Below, piece by piece: positions 25,478 to 33,509 of a stretch of DNA of 33,509 bases; the stretch's first letter is position 1, and every line of letters begins with the position of its first letter. The stretch covers positions 1-33,509 of the forward strand of contig JAIOIH010000019.1 in NCBI GenBank assembly GCA_019912395.1, given 5' to 3'. The stretch comes from Flavobacteriales bacterium (lineage in GTDB: Bacteria > Bacteroidota > Bacteroidia > Flavobacteriales_F > PHOS-HE28). A program made the position numbers and the translations under genes. A model generated the notes under the pieces. That model saw only the letters and a program-made list of their open reading frames with translations, made no database searches and was not told the DNA's origin.

Positions 25478-27841
25478 CTATTCCCTATACAACCCCATCA
25501 AGACCTTCTCCGGTGTGAACGGCGCATCATACTTCGGCACGTACTTTGGGTTGAACGCCAGCACCGCGTTCTCGATCGCGAAGTACACCCCGATGCCGTA
25601 CATTAACGGTGGCTCTCCGGTTGCTTTGCCACGACGGATCGCCATCGGGTGACCGTCCGTCGGTAACGACTCGATGCGGAGCTCCTTCGGAACACTGTGG
25701 ATGTCCGGGACCTTGTACGTGCTCAGCGCGTTGCTCAGCAAGCGGCCCTTGTCGTTGTAGACGATCTCCTCCATCGTCATCCAGCCCAGGCCCTGCACCA
25801 CCCCGCCTTCGATCTGGCCGATGTCCACCGCGTCGTTGATGCGCTTGCCGAAGTCGTGGACGAGCTTCACCGCGTCCACCACATAGGTGCCACGGATGCA
25901 GTCCACCGTGACCAGCACGGCCGCTGTGCCATAGACGTGATATGAGAACGGATGGCCTTTCTCTTTCGCCTTATCGAAGTGGATCTCCGGCGTGGCGTAG
26001 TGGCCGCTTTCGCTCAGGTTCACGCGGTCCCAGCGGCAGGCGAAGACCAGCTTGTCCCAGTCCAATTCGGTGGCTTGGCCGTCGTTGAGCACTTGCTCGT
26101 TCTCAATGGTGATCGCATCGGTGTGTCCCGGGCTTGACCCGGGATTCAGCATGCGTGATGCCTTCTCCTTGATGCGCTCCAGAATGGCGTTGCAGGCGAT
26201 CTCCAGTGCCTTGCCGTTGAGGTCGGCGGTGGCGCTGGCGGCGCTGGGGCTGGTGTTCGCCACACGCGTGGTGTTGGTGCTTTCGATCTTGATGCGCTCC
26301 ACGCCGATCCCGAACGTGGCCGCGGCCACCTGCACCATCTTGGTGTTGAGTCCTTGGCCCATTTCCACGCCGCCGGTGCTCACGCCCACGCTGCCGTCCT
26401 GGTACACATGCACCAAGGCGCGCGCATTGTTCATCGGCGTGTTGGTGAAGGAGATCCCGAAGGTGATCGGCATGATCGCCATGCCTTTTTTGTGCGTCGT
26501 GCTCTTTGTGTTGAACGCATCGATCTCCGCCTGCTGCTTATCGAAGTCGAAGGTCTTGTCGGCCAGCTCCCAGGTTTCATCCGCCAGCACGCGGTCGGCG
26601 ATCTGGCCGTAGGGGAACTCGCTTCCTTCCTTCAGCAGGTTGCGCTTTTGGATCTCCCGTGCGCTCACGCCGAGTGCCTGCGCGGCTTTCGCGATGGCGG
26701 CCTCGATCACGAACATGCCCTGTGGCCCGCCGAAACCGCGGAAGGCCGTGTTGGGCGGGAGGTGCGTGCGGCAGCAATAGGCCGTCACGTCCACGGTCGG
26801 GATGAAGTAGCTATTGGTGGCGTGGAAGAGCGTGCGCTCCATCACGGCGGGGGAGAGGTCCGCAGAGGCGCCGGCGTTCTGGTGGAAAGTGGCTTCGTAG
26901 GCCACGATCTTCAGGTCCTTGTCGAAACCGATCTTGAAGTCGCTGCTGTACGGATGCCGCTTGCCGGTCATGCGCATGTCGTCCATTCGATGCATGCTGA
27001 ATTTCACGGGCCTCTTCAACACGAACGCGGCCAAGCCCACCAAGGCCGCCCATGCGGAAGCCTGGTCCTCCTTTCCGCCAAAGCCGCCGCCCAAGCGCGT
27101 GACGTCCACTTCCACCTTGTGCATGGGAATGCCCAGCACGCGCGCCACTGCAATTTGCACAGCATTGGGTCCTTGCGTGCTGCTGCTTACGCGAAGGCAG
27201 CCGTGCTCGGTGATGCGGGCATACGCGCCCTGTGTCTCGATGTAAAGATGCTCCTGCCCGTTGGTGTCGGCGCGACCTTCGAAGACGTGCGCGCATGCGT
27301 CCCAAGCCTTGTTGGTGTCGCCCATTCGGAAGCGGCGCGGCGGGATGATGAGTTCGCCTTTCTCGCGTGCTTCGCGGGGATCGGTGATCACGGGAAGCTC
27401 TTCCAACTTTACGTTGATCAGCTTCCGTGCCTGTCGTGCCGCATCTTCCGAGATCGCGACGATCAGCGCCATCGGCATGCCCCAGAAGTGGATCTCGTTC
27501 TCCACCAAGAGCGGTTCATCCTCAATGACACTGCCGATCTGGTTCTCGCCGGGAATGTCCTTGTACGTAAGGATCCGCACCACGCCTGGAACTGCCGACG
27601 CCTTTGAAATATCGAGCTTTTTGACGTGCGCGTGGGCCGAAGGCGCATCAAAAGGCAATGCGTACAGCGTGCCTTGTTCCACGGGAATATCATCCAAATA
27701 GATCGATCGCCCAGTGACGTGGAACGCGCTGTCCACGTTCTTCATGCCGGCCGTGGAACTGCCGTTGACACTGCCTTTCACCGCTGCGGCCTCCATGTTG
27801 GGGATCGCGCTGGACGTACCTTTTCTGTTGCTCGCTTTCAT
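25478..27841 (-). CDS. xdhB: Xanthine dehydrogenase, molybdenum-binding subunit
   Basis: 787 residues, the usual length of a separate XdhB. With XdhA it oxidises hypoxanthine and xanthine to urate at a Mo-pterin centre. Cofactor and active-site segments: RLGGGFGGKEDQAS, TAFRGFGGPQGMF (substrate-binding Arg), GGVEMGQGLNTKM and the catalytic Glu in GEPPLMYG (E743). A short palindrome encodes RMLNPGSSPGHTDA around residue 566-572, an apparent insertion between a helix and the following strand. Its ATG overlaps the xdhA stop (ATGA, 27838-27841), so the two subunits are translationally coupled, with xdhA first. The gap to the antitoxin (25360-25477) contains a GATCAGCGCGGATC/ATCCGCG-type imperfect palindromic stretch and no gene. 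Confidence 0.96.
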   Translation of the reverse strand: MKASNRKGTSSAIPNMEAAAVKGSVNGSSTAGMKNVDSAFHVTGRSIYLDDIPVEQGTLYALPFDAPSAHAHVKKLDISKASAVPGVVRILTYKDIPGENQIGSVIEDEPLLVENEIHFWGMPMALIVAISEDAARQARKLINVKLEELPVITDPREAREKGELIIPPRRFRMGDTNKAWDACAHVFEGRADTNGQEHLYIETQGAYARITEHGCLRVSSSTQGPNAVQIAVARVLGIPMHKVEVDVTRLGGGFGGKEDQASAWAALVGLAAFVLKRPVKFSMHRMDDMRMTGKRHPYSSDFKIGFDKDLKIVAYEATFHQNAGASADLSPAVMERTLFHATNSYFIPTVDVTAYCCRTHLPPNTAFRGFGGPQGMFVIEAAIAKAAQALGVSAREIQKRNLLKEGSEFPYGQIADRVLADETWELADKTFDFDKQQAEIDAFNTKSTTHKKGMAIMPITFGISFTNTPMNNARALVHVYQDGSVGVSTGGVEMGQGLNTKMVQVAAATFGIGVERIKIESTNTTRVANTSPSAASATADLNGKALEIACNAILERIKEKASRMLNPGSSPGHTDAITIENEQVLNDGQATELDWDKLVFACRWDRVNLSESGHYATPEIHFDKAKEKGHPFSYHVYGTAAVLVTVDCIRGTYVVDAVKLVHDFGKRINDAVDIGQIEGGVVQGLGWMTMEEIVYNDKGRLLSNALSTYKVPDIHSVPKELRIESLPTDGHPMAIRRGKATGEPPLMYGIGVYFAIENAVLAFNPKYVPKYDAPFTPEKVLMGLYRE
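26126..26144. repeat. Small palindrome inside xdhB
   Basis: TCCCGGG (26126-26132) and CCCGGGA (26138-26144) pair perfectly around CTTGA. It encodes part of LNPGSSPGHT, which interrupts an otherwise normal XdhB region. CCCGGGTCAAGCCCGGG-like hairpins are widespread as short repeats in many bacteria; the family here is not determined. Confidence 0.7.
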
Positions 27842-29298
27842 ACCAGTTCCTTCAATTTGAAACGCTCCGGGAACAGCTCCATGAAATGGGCGAAGAGCAG
27901 TTGCCGCAGCAGCAAGCGCTTATAATCAGCCGAGCCGCGCGCATCGCTGATCGGCGCGATCTCCTCGTTCATCACGGCCACGGCGTTCCGTACGGTTTCC
28001 GGTGTGGCTTCTTTTCCCACGAGGAAGACCGCGGTGTTCGCGAGGAACTTCGGCACGGGCGCCACGCCACCAGCACTTATGAACGCTTCGCGAATGGTGC
28101 TGCCTCCCGCAGAATTGCGGGACATCTCCAAACGGATCGCAGTGTTCACGCTGGCGATGTCCAGATAGGTGCGCTTGCTCACTTTCTCGAAGTTGAAGCG
28201 CGTGTTCTTCGTCGGTAGTTTGAAGCGCACGTTGGTGAGTATCTCCTCCGGCGATCTATCGAGATCCTTGTAGCCTTTGTAAAGGTCCTTCAACTTCACC
28301 TGGCGCTCTTCGCCGGATGATGCGCGAAGCGTGATCGTACTGTCCAGCGCGATGAAGAAGGCTGTGAGGTCGCCGATGGGAGAGGCGTTCACGAAGTTGC
28401 CGGCCAGCGTGCCCATGTTGCGGATCGGCGTGGAGCTCACGAGCAGCAGGTGCTTTTCCAGGTTCGGGAAATGCGAATGCAATTCCTTTGATGCCAGCAG
28501 GTCGTTCGCAACGGTGGCCCCACCGATAATACATGTATCGCCTTCGATGCGGATGCCTTTCAACGTAGTGTCGTTGAACACGGTGCGTATCGGTGCATGG
28601 TGCATGGTGTCGTGTTTTTGCACGTAGAGGTCTGTGCCGCCCGCCAATGGCGGCATGGGCGATGCATGCATCGCCCCGCTGGCGGCTACCTTACCCAGGG
28701 GCTGGATGCTGCGCAACCGTTCTTCAATATCCGAGAAGTACGCCGGAACGAACCCGTTCTTCACGCTCCATGCCACAGGGTACTGTATGTCCTTTTTCTC
28801 CAGCGCCCGCGCAACATCCGCGGCAGCGCGCTCAATGCTTTTGTAGCCCGTACACCGGCAGATGTTTCCATCGATCGTGCGGATCGCAAGGTTTTCTGTC
28901 ACTGCTTCATGCGAGAGGCAACAACCGCTCAACGACACCACGAAGCCCGGCGTACAGATGCCGCATTGCGTGGCGCCTTGGTTCACCAGGGCTTGTTGCA
29001 CCATGCTGAGATCCTCTACGCCAGCGCCATGTTGCAAGGGGTCGGTGAGCCCCTCAACTGTTACGATGTGCTTTCCATGGACGTTTGCCAAGGCCAACAG
29101 GCACGAGGTCATGGAGCGGTAGTCCATGCGGTCGTTCTTCAGCTCGCCGACAAGCACGGTACAAGCTCCGCAATCCCCTTCGCGGCAGCCGATCTTGGTG
29201 CCGGGTAAATGTTCGTGGTATCGGATCACGTCCAACAACGTGGTGCCGGGTTCGGCGTCGCTGCGGATCGTGCGGTCGTTCAGGATGAACTCGGTCAT
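27838..29298 (-). CDS. xdhA: Xanthine dehydrogenase, 2Fe-2S and FAD-binding subunit
   Basis: 486 residues, the two-domain XdhA form. N-terminal plant-type 2Fe-2S ligands: C38, C43, C46 and C66 (GCREGDCGACTVL ... SC); second cluster ligands C112, C115, C147, C149 (QCGICTPG, ICRCTGY). The FAD domain has PPLAGGTDLY (about 216-225), IRNMGTLAGNFVNASPIGD and FEKVSKRTYLDIASVN. Electrons pass from the Mo centre in XdhB through the clusters to FAD and then NAD+. A REP palindrome encodes AASGAMHASPM at about 205-215, immediately before the FAD-binding GGTDL loop, leaving that motif intact. ATG has its complement at 29296-29298. A TAAATTG on the minus strand 30 nt before the start could be part of a promoter, but it is weak. 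Confidence 0.96.
   Translation of the reverse strand: MTEFILNDRTIRSDAEPGTTLLDVIRYHEHLPGTKIGCREGDCGACTVLVGELKNDRMDYRSMTSCLLALANVHGKHIVTVEGLTDPLQHGAGVEDLSMVQQALVNQGATQCGICTPGFVVSLSGCCLSHEAVTENLAIRTIDGNICRCTGYKSIERAAADVARALEKKDIQYPVAWSVKNGFVPAYFSDIEERLRSIQPLGKVAASGAMHASPMPPLAGGTDLYVQKHDTMHHAPIRTVFNDTTLKGIRIEGDTCIIGGATVANDLLASKELHSHFPNLEKHLLLVSSTPIRNMGTLAGNFVNASPIGDLTAFFIALDSTITLRASSGEERQVKLKDLYKGYKDLDRSPEEILTNVRFKLPTKNTRFNFEKVSKRTYLDIASVNTAIRLEMSRNSAGGSTIREAFISAGGVAPVPKFLANTAVFLVGKEATPETVRNAVAVMNEEIAPISDARGSADYKRLLLRQLLFAHFMELFPERFKLKELV
28641..28685. repeat. REP palindrome inserted in frame in xdhA
   Basis: Core GGGCGATGC/GCATCGCCC at 28657-28665 and 28668-28676, with outer arms CCGCCA (28641-28646) and TGGCGG (28680-28685). 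The left side carries 8 extra bases relative to a symmetrical palindrome. It has the same core subtype as the REP at 24307-24348 beside the RAYT gene. Confidence 0.85.
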
Positions 29299-29386
29299 CT
29301 ATGGTCCTTGCGTTCTTTCTGACCCGCAATTTAGGTCGCCGAAACAGGAAGGCGCGTCGCTGTTGAGCGAATTGGCGAAGTGAAGA

Positions 29387-32300
29387 TCACTTCAGAAGGG
29401 TCACGTGCCCCGTTGCCTCGAAGGGTTCGATGGTGTTGAAGAAGAAGGCGGTCACCTTCCAGACGTACACGTCCTCCTTCACCACCGAGCCGTTCTGTTT
29501 GCCGTCCCAACTGGCCGTGGGGTCGGTGGTATCGAAGATCTTCTCGCCCCAACGGTTGAAGATCATGAAGCTGAAACCGTGGGCAATGATACCGTTGCCT
29601 TGGACGCTGAACACATCGTTCCGGCCATCCCCATCGGGAGTGAACGCATTGGGAATGAATATCGATGGCAGTTCGAGGATCGGAAGCGGTACGCAATAGG
29701 TGTCCGGGCAGCCGTTGTCGGTCATCGCCGTTAGGCAGACCTCGTATACTTCAGCAATACCCATCGGGAAGTCGTGCTCCGGGTTGATCGCAGTGCTGGT
29801 CCCACCGTCCCCGAAATTCCAGAGGAACTGGGTAGCGTTCGCGCTGGATGTATTGGTGAACGCGGCGGTCGGGTCATTGATGAAGAGCGTGTCCGGATGC
29901 ACGGAGAAGCCGGCTCTCACAGGTTCCGGGCTGCCGACGATGGCCGTGCCGGTGGCGCTGCAGCCATTGGAGTCCAACATGATCACGGTGTAGGATCCCG
30001 GACAGATGCCGGTAAAGAGGTCTGCGTTCTGGAAGGTGGTTCCATTGTCAATGCTGAAATCCGTTCCCTCAGGATCGGTGATCAGGATGGTCCCGTCGCA
30101 GCTGTTGGGGCACAAGGCATCCGTGGAGGTGATCAGGTCGATCACCAGTGGTTCGGGTTCAACAATGATGAAGTTGGTGGAGGCTGCGCAGCCGTTGGTG
30201 TCCAGTACTGTAACCGAGTATGAGCCCGCGCAGAAACCCGTGGCCGTGGAGGAGTTTCCGCCGGTGCCTGCAGACCATTGGAAGCTGTATCCGGTGCTGT
30301 CCACGTTACCTCCGACGGCCGTGGCGCTCGAGGTCCCATCGCACGAGCCGTGGCACAGCGTTCCGGTGACGGTCACGGAAGGCGTGATCGCGTCAGTGAA
30401 GGTGATCGTCACCGTGTCCGCGTTGGCGCATCCCTCGGCACTCACCGTGTTCCAGATGAAAGCGTAAGCTCCGCCAGCGTTGGCTGATACTGCGGAAGAA
30501 GCCGAGTCCGGATCAGTGATCGTTGTTCCGGTAGGCCCGGTCCAATGCCCGGTGCTCCAGATGCCCGTGGCGTTCAATGCGTCGCCCAAGGTGCAGCTCA
30601 CCGCATCGTTGCCGGCATTGGGGGCGGGTACCAGGAAGATGTGGACCGTGGAAGTGGAATTGTCGTTGGGGCAGGGGGCTGTGCCGAACACGGTATAGGT
30701 GTATGCGCCTTGCGGATCCGTGGCCGGGTCGAACTGGTTGCCATGGGCCGCACCGCCCGGAGCCGTCCACGTTCCTCCTTGGTCCGGCGTTCCGCCGAGC
30801 AATGCGAAGAGGTCCACGGCAGCGGCTTCCGGACAAATGCTGATCGTCCCGTCCGTTCCCGCATCCGGCATGCGGTTCAATGCAATGGTGACGGTGGCGG
30901 TAGCATTGGGACATGGTGCTGTGCCTTGAACGGTATACGTGTAATTTCCGGGTGTTCCGGATGATGGATGGAAGGCCTGACTACTTGTTCCTCCCGGACC
31001 GCTCCAGGTACCGCCCTCGTCCGGTGAGCCGCCCAATTGGCCCAGCAGGTCGATCGGGGGGTTGCTCGTACACAGGGTGATGCTGGTGTCGATACCCGCG
31101 TCCACGGCAAGTGTCACATCCACCTGCACTTGGGCCGTGTCGTTCACGCAGGGTAGTGGCACAGCCACTACATAGGTGTACGTTCCAGCAGCATCCAACA
31201 AGGCGTTGAATGTACCGCCGAACGGGCTGCCGTCCGGCGCGAGCCAATCTCCACCCGTATCCGGAGTGCCCAGCAACCGTGAGAACAAGGAGATTTCATC
31301 CGCTGATGAACAGAGTGCGATGGAGCCGTCCTCGCCCGCATCCGCGTTGCTCACAACGTTCACCGTGATAACCGCGCTGACGGATGGGCAAGGGGCGACA
31401 CCCTGAATGGTGTAGGTGTAGTTGCCGGCAGCGGATGTGCCGGGAATGAAGTTCCCATTGAAGGAGCTACCGGAAGGGCCTGTCCAACTTCCGCCAACGT
31501 CGGCTCCGCCGAGCGCCGGGAAAAGCTCCAATGGATCACCGGATGCACAGAGGTTGAGGATGTTGTCCTCGCCGGGGTTCGGTTCAGTTGAAACGGCCAC
31601 CGTTATTACTGCTTGATCGGCCGGGCAAGGAGAAGTTCCGGCGACAGTGTAGGTGTACTCGCCTGCGTTCATCGTGGCTGGATCGAAGGAACCTCCGCTA
31701 ATGGCGCTTGGTCCGCTCCACGTTCCACCTGCATCCGGGCTTCCACCCAATACTGCGAAGAGGTCACTTGTGGGGCTGCTGATGCAGAGCGTGAGCGCGG
31801 CATCATTACCTGCGTTTGGCGGTGCTTGCACGATCACGGTGACGGTGCTGGACACGTTCACGCACGGCGGCGGCACGGTGATGGTGTAGGTGTATTCCCC
31901 GGCCGCCATCGTTCCGGGATCGAACTGCCCGCCGACAACGGTGCTGGGTCCTGCCCATGCGCCACCGGCATCCGGTGTTCCGCCGAGCTGATCGAAGAGA
32001 TCGATCGCGACATCGGAAGCACAGAGCGTGATGCTTCCCGGAGTTCCTGCATCGGGTGCAGCCAATACGCTTACGCTCACCATCGCCGCATCAGCGGGAC
32101 ACGGCGAAGTTCCTGCCACGGTGTACGTGTAGTCACCAGGGTTCATGGTGGCGGGGTTGAAGGAACCTCCGCTAATGGCGCTTGGTCCACTCCAGGTTCC
32201 TCCCGCATCCGGGCTTCCGCCCAAGGCAGCGAAGAGATCACTGGCCGGGCTGCTGATGCAGAGCGTGAGCGATCCATCACTGCCCGCATCCGGCGGCGCT

Positions 32301-33509
32301 TGCACGGCGACAGTGACGGTGCTCGTGGCATCCACGCAGGGTGGCGGTACGCTGATGGTGTAGGTGTACACGCCCGCGCTCATGGTCGCGGGATCGAAGG
32401 AACCACCTGTCACGGCGCTGGGCCCTGCCCATGCGCCACCGGCATCCGGTGTTCCGCCGAGCTGATCGAAGAGATCGATCGGTGCATCGGATGCACACAG
32501 CGTGATGCTTCCCGGAGTTCCTGCATCCGGGGCGGCCACCACGTTCACGCTCACTGTCGCCGCGTCGGCGGGGCAGGGTGAAGTTCCTGCCACGGTGTAG
32601 GTGTAGTCACCCGCGTTCATGGTGGCGGGGTTGAAGGAACCTCCGCTAATGGCGCTTGGTCCGCTCCAGGTTCCTCCCGCATGAGGGCTTCCGCCCAAGG
32701 CAGCGAAGAGATCACTGGCCGGGCTGCTGATGCAAAGCGTGAGCGCCGAATTATCCCCGGCATCAGCAGGCTGCACCAAGTTGATGGTGACCGTTGAGCT
32801 GACACTTGAACAAGGCGGCGGAACGGCGATCGTATACGTGTACATACCGGCGAGCATGTTCGCGGGATCGAACTGCCCACCGACCACGGCACTGGGTCCG
32901 GTCCAGGACCCACCTGGATCCGGTGTGCCACCCAGCTCGTCGAAGAGATCGAAGCTGGTATCGGAAGCACAACGGGTCAAGGTGGTGGGTGTTCCCGGGT
33001 CCGGATCTGTAACCACGTTTACGGTCACCACGGCACTGGAGGACGGGCAAGGGGCGGTTCCGGTCACCGTGTAGGTGTAGTCGCCGATCGCCATGGTCGC
33101 GGGATCGAACTGGCCAGCGACAACGGGGCTCGGGCCGCTCCACGTTCCTCCCGCATCAGGCGAGCCGTTCAGTTCCGGGAACAAGGCGATCGCCGGACTT
33201 GAAATGCACAACGCGATCGATCCATCCGTCCCGGCATTCGGTTGCGCATTGATCGTGACGTTTACCGTCGAGGTCTCTACCGGGCAGGGTGCCGTGCCGC
33301 TCACGGTGTAGACATAAGCTCCGGCGCTCATCGTGGCGGGATCGATTATTCCACCGACCACCGCGCTCGGTCCGCTCCATGTGCCACCGACATCGGGCGT
33401 TCCACCGAGCTGCGCGAAGAGACTCGCCGCCGCATCGGTGGAGCAAAGGGTGATCGCCCCATCCGTCCCAGCGTCCGGCGGCGTGTTGATGGTGACGGTG
33501 ACCGTAGCG
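29387..33509 (-). CDS. Giant repetitive surface protein with T9SS type B sorting domain (N-terminus outside window)
   Basis: The frame is open across the right edge; about 1374 residues are visible. From the N-terminal side: at least twelve repeats of about 79 residues (30620-33475), each with 'DAGTDGSITLC...LGGTPDAGGTWSGPS...GGxFDPATMxAGxYTYTVxGTAPCP' and two conserved Cys (near unit positions 11 and 64); then one diverged Ig-like unit, an SprB-like repeat (CHGSCDGTSSATAVGG ... YSVTVLDTNGCAAS), a second one, a PKD-type domain (FLWNFGDGGTSTAINPEHDF), and the gliding-motility-associated C-terminal domain FIPNAFTPDGDGRNDVF ... FNRWGEKIFDT ... VWKVTAFF. It is a type B T9SS cargo likely to be displayed at the surface as an adhesin or filament; the 5' part is needed to say more. 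Separated from xdhA by 88 bp and transcribed toward it from the right. Confidence 0.92.
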   Translation of the reverse strand, partial: ATVTVTINTPPDAGTDGAITLCSTDAAASLFAQLGGTPDVGGTWSGPSAVVGGIIDPATMSAGAYVYTVSGTAPCPVETSTVNVTINAQPNAGTDGSIALCISSPAIALFPELNGSPDAGGTWSGPSPVVAGQFDPATMAIGDYTYTVTGTAPCPSSSAVVTVNVVTDPDPGTPTTLTRCASDTSFDLFDELGGTPDPGGSWTGPSAVVGGQFDPANMLAGMYTYTIAVPPPCSSVSSTVTINLVQPADAGDNSALTLCISSPASDLFAALGGSPHAGGTWSGPSAISGGSFNPATMNAGDYTYTVAGTSPCPADAATVSVNVVAAPDAGTPGSITLCASDAPIDLFDQLGGTPDAGGAWAGPSAVTGGSFDPATMSAGVYTYTISVPPPCVDATSTVTVAVQAPPDAGSDGSLTLCISSPASDLFAALGGSPDAGGTWSGPSAISGGSFNPATMNPGDYTYTVAGTSPCPADAAMVSVSVLAAPDAGTPGSITLCASDVAIDLFDQLGGTPDAGGAWAGPSTVVGGQFDPGTMAAGEYTYTITVPPPCVNVSSTVTVIVQAPPNAGNDAALTLCISSPTSDLFAVLGGSPDAGGTWSGPSAISGGSFDPATMNAGEYTYTVAGTSPCPADQAVITVAVSTEPNPGEDNILNLCASGDPLELFPALGGADVGGSWTGPSGSSFNGNFIPGTSAAGNYTYTIQGVAPCPSVSAVITVNVVSNADAGEDGSIALCSSADEISLFSRLLGTPDTGGDWLAPDGSPFGGTFNALLDAAGTYTYVVAVPLPCVNDTAQVQVDVTLAVDAGIDTSITLCTSNPPIDLLGQLGGSPDEGGTWSGPGGTSSQAFHPSSGTPGNYTYTVQGTAPCPNATATVTIALNRMPDAGTDGTISICPEAAAVDLFALLGGTPDQGGTWTAPGGAAHGNQFDPATDPQGAYTYTVFGTAPCPNDNSTSTVHIFLVPAPNAGNDAVSCTLGDALNATGIWSTGHWTGPTGTTITDPDSASSAVSANAGGAYAFIWNTVSAEGCANADTVTITFTDAITPSVTVTGTLCHGSCDGTSSATAVGGNVDSTGYSFQWSAGTGGNSSTATGFCAGSYSVTVLDTNGCAASTNFIIVEPEPLVIDLITSTDALCPNSCDGTILITDPEGTDFSIDNGTTFQNADLFTGICPGSYTVIMLDSNGCSATGTAIVGSPEPVRAGFSVHPDTLFINDPTAAFTNTSSANATQFLWNFGDGGTSTAINPEHDFPMGIAEVYEVCLTAMTDNGCPDTYCVPLPILELPSIFIPNAFTPDGDGRNDVFSVQGNGIIAHGFSFMIFNRWGEKIFDTTDPTASWDGKQNGSVVKEDVYVWKVTAFFFNTIEPFEATGHVTLLK
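30620..33475 (-). repeat. Tandem protein-coding repeat array with a 474-bp higher-order period
   Basis: Twelve full units, ten of them exactly 237 bp (79 codons), one of 240 and one of 246. Units 3-6 alternate strictly between type A (LCISSPASDLFAALGGSP) and type B (LCASDxxIDLFDQLGGTP), with near-identical A units. ACCTCCGCTAATGGCGCTTG recurs at 31691, 32165 and 32639, exactly 474 bp apart. The pattern points to recent amplification of a two-unit block; units 8-11 nearer the C-terminus are older and diverged. Confidence 0.9.

Noticed and set aside
26987-27000. A GATGCATGC sequence in xdhB that resembles the REP core
   Set aside because: It lacks the second arm and falls on codons of KFSMHRMDD, a normal XdhB segment, so it is a chance match.
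31613-32581. A 322-codon plus-strand open frame through the repeat array
   Set aside because: It is an echo of the 237-bp coding repeats on the minus strand; the encoded peptides are Arg/Ser-rich and repetitive.

Overview
The window looks like a chromosomal segment from a high-GC (roughly 60%) member of the Bacteroidota, probably an uncultured Flavobacteriales lineage. The main evidence is two kinds of type IX secretion (T9SS) C-terminal sorting domains (type A at 2-289 and 8655-11165, type B at 29387-33509), SprB-like and PKD modules, and a GyrB whose N-terminus reads like those of Flavobacteriia. Shine-Dalgarno sequences are mostly weak or absent. No rRNA, tRNA or CRISPR array was seen.

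Layout. Positions 1-13640 are ordinary chromosome: the tail of a T9SS-secreted protein, two overlapping glycosyltransferase genes, an FtsE-type ATPase on the minus strand, a large periplasmic TPR protein translationally coupled to an outer-membrane beta-barrel protein, a secreted delta-60/propeller-like T9SS protein, a decayed copy of the barrel gene's 3' end, and gyrB. Positions 13893-29298 hold a nearly complete aerobic purine-catabolic locus: xdhC (minus) diverges from puuD-allB-alc-uraD-uraH (plus), then come a DUF6986-type aldolase-superfamily gene (plus) and xdhB/xdhA (minus). Together these take hypoxanthine/xanthine to urate (XdhAB, matured by XdhC), to 5-hydroxyisourate (PuuD, a membrane urate oxidase ending in a cytochrome c domain), to OHCU (UraH), to allantoin (UraD), to allantoate (AllB), and to ureidoglycolate plus urea (Alc). 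A ureidoglycolate lyase, urease and purine permease are not in the window. The DUF6986 protein may act on the C2 product, but that is only inferred from context.

The locus is interrupted by accessory DNA: a lower-GC minus-strand block at 20440-22002 (truncated antitoxin-like gene, GIY-YIG nuclease-like gene, single-pass membrane protein), a REP-associated tyrosine transposase (RAYT) flanked by its palindromes (23670-24348), and a PIN-domain toxin-antitoxin pair (24714-25359) lying between the intact xdhB 3' end and a decayed second copy of it.

The most unusual feature is the density of palindromic elements inside the purine genes themselves. REP palindromes of the same family that flanks the RAYT gene sit in frame inside allB and xdhA and supply the stop codon of the DUF6986 gene. 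Unrelated palindromes are found in frame in xdhC (81 bp, 22-bp perfect arms), alc and xdhB. The window ends in a giant T9SS type B surface protein containing at least twelve ~79-residue repeats, part of which is arranged as a 474-bp two-unit higher-order repeat.
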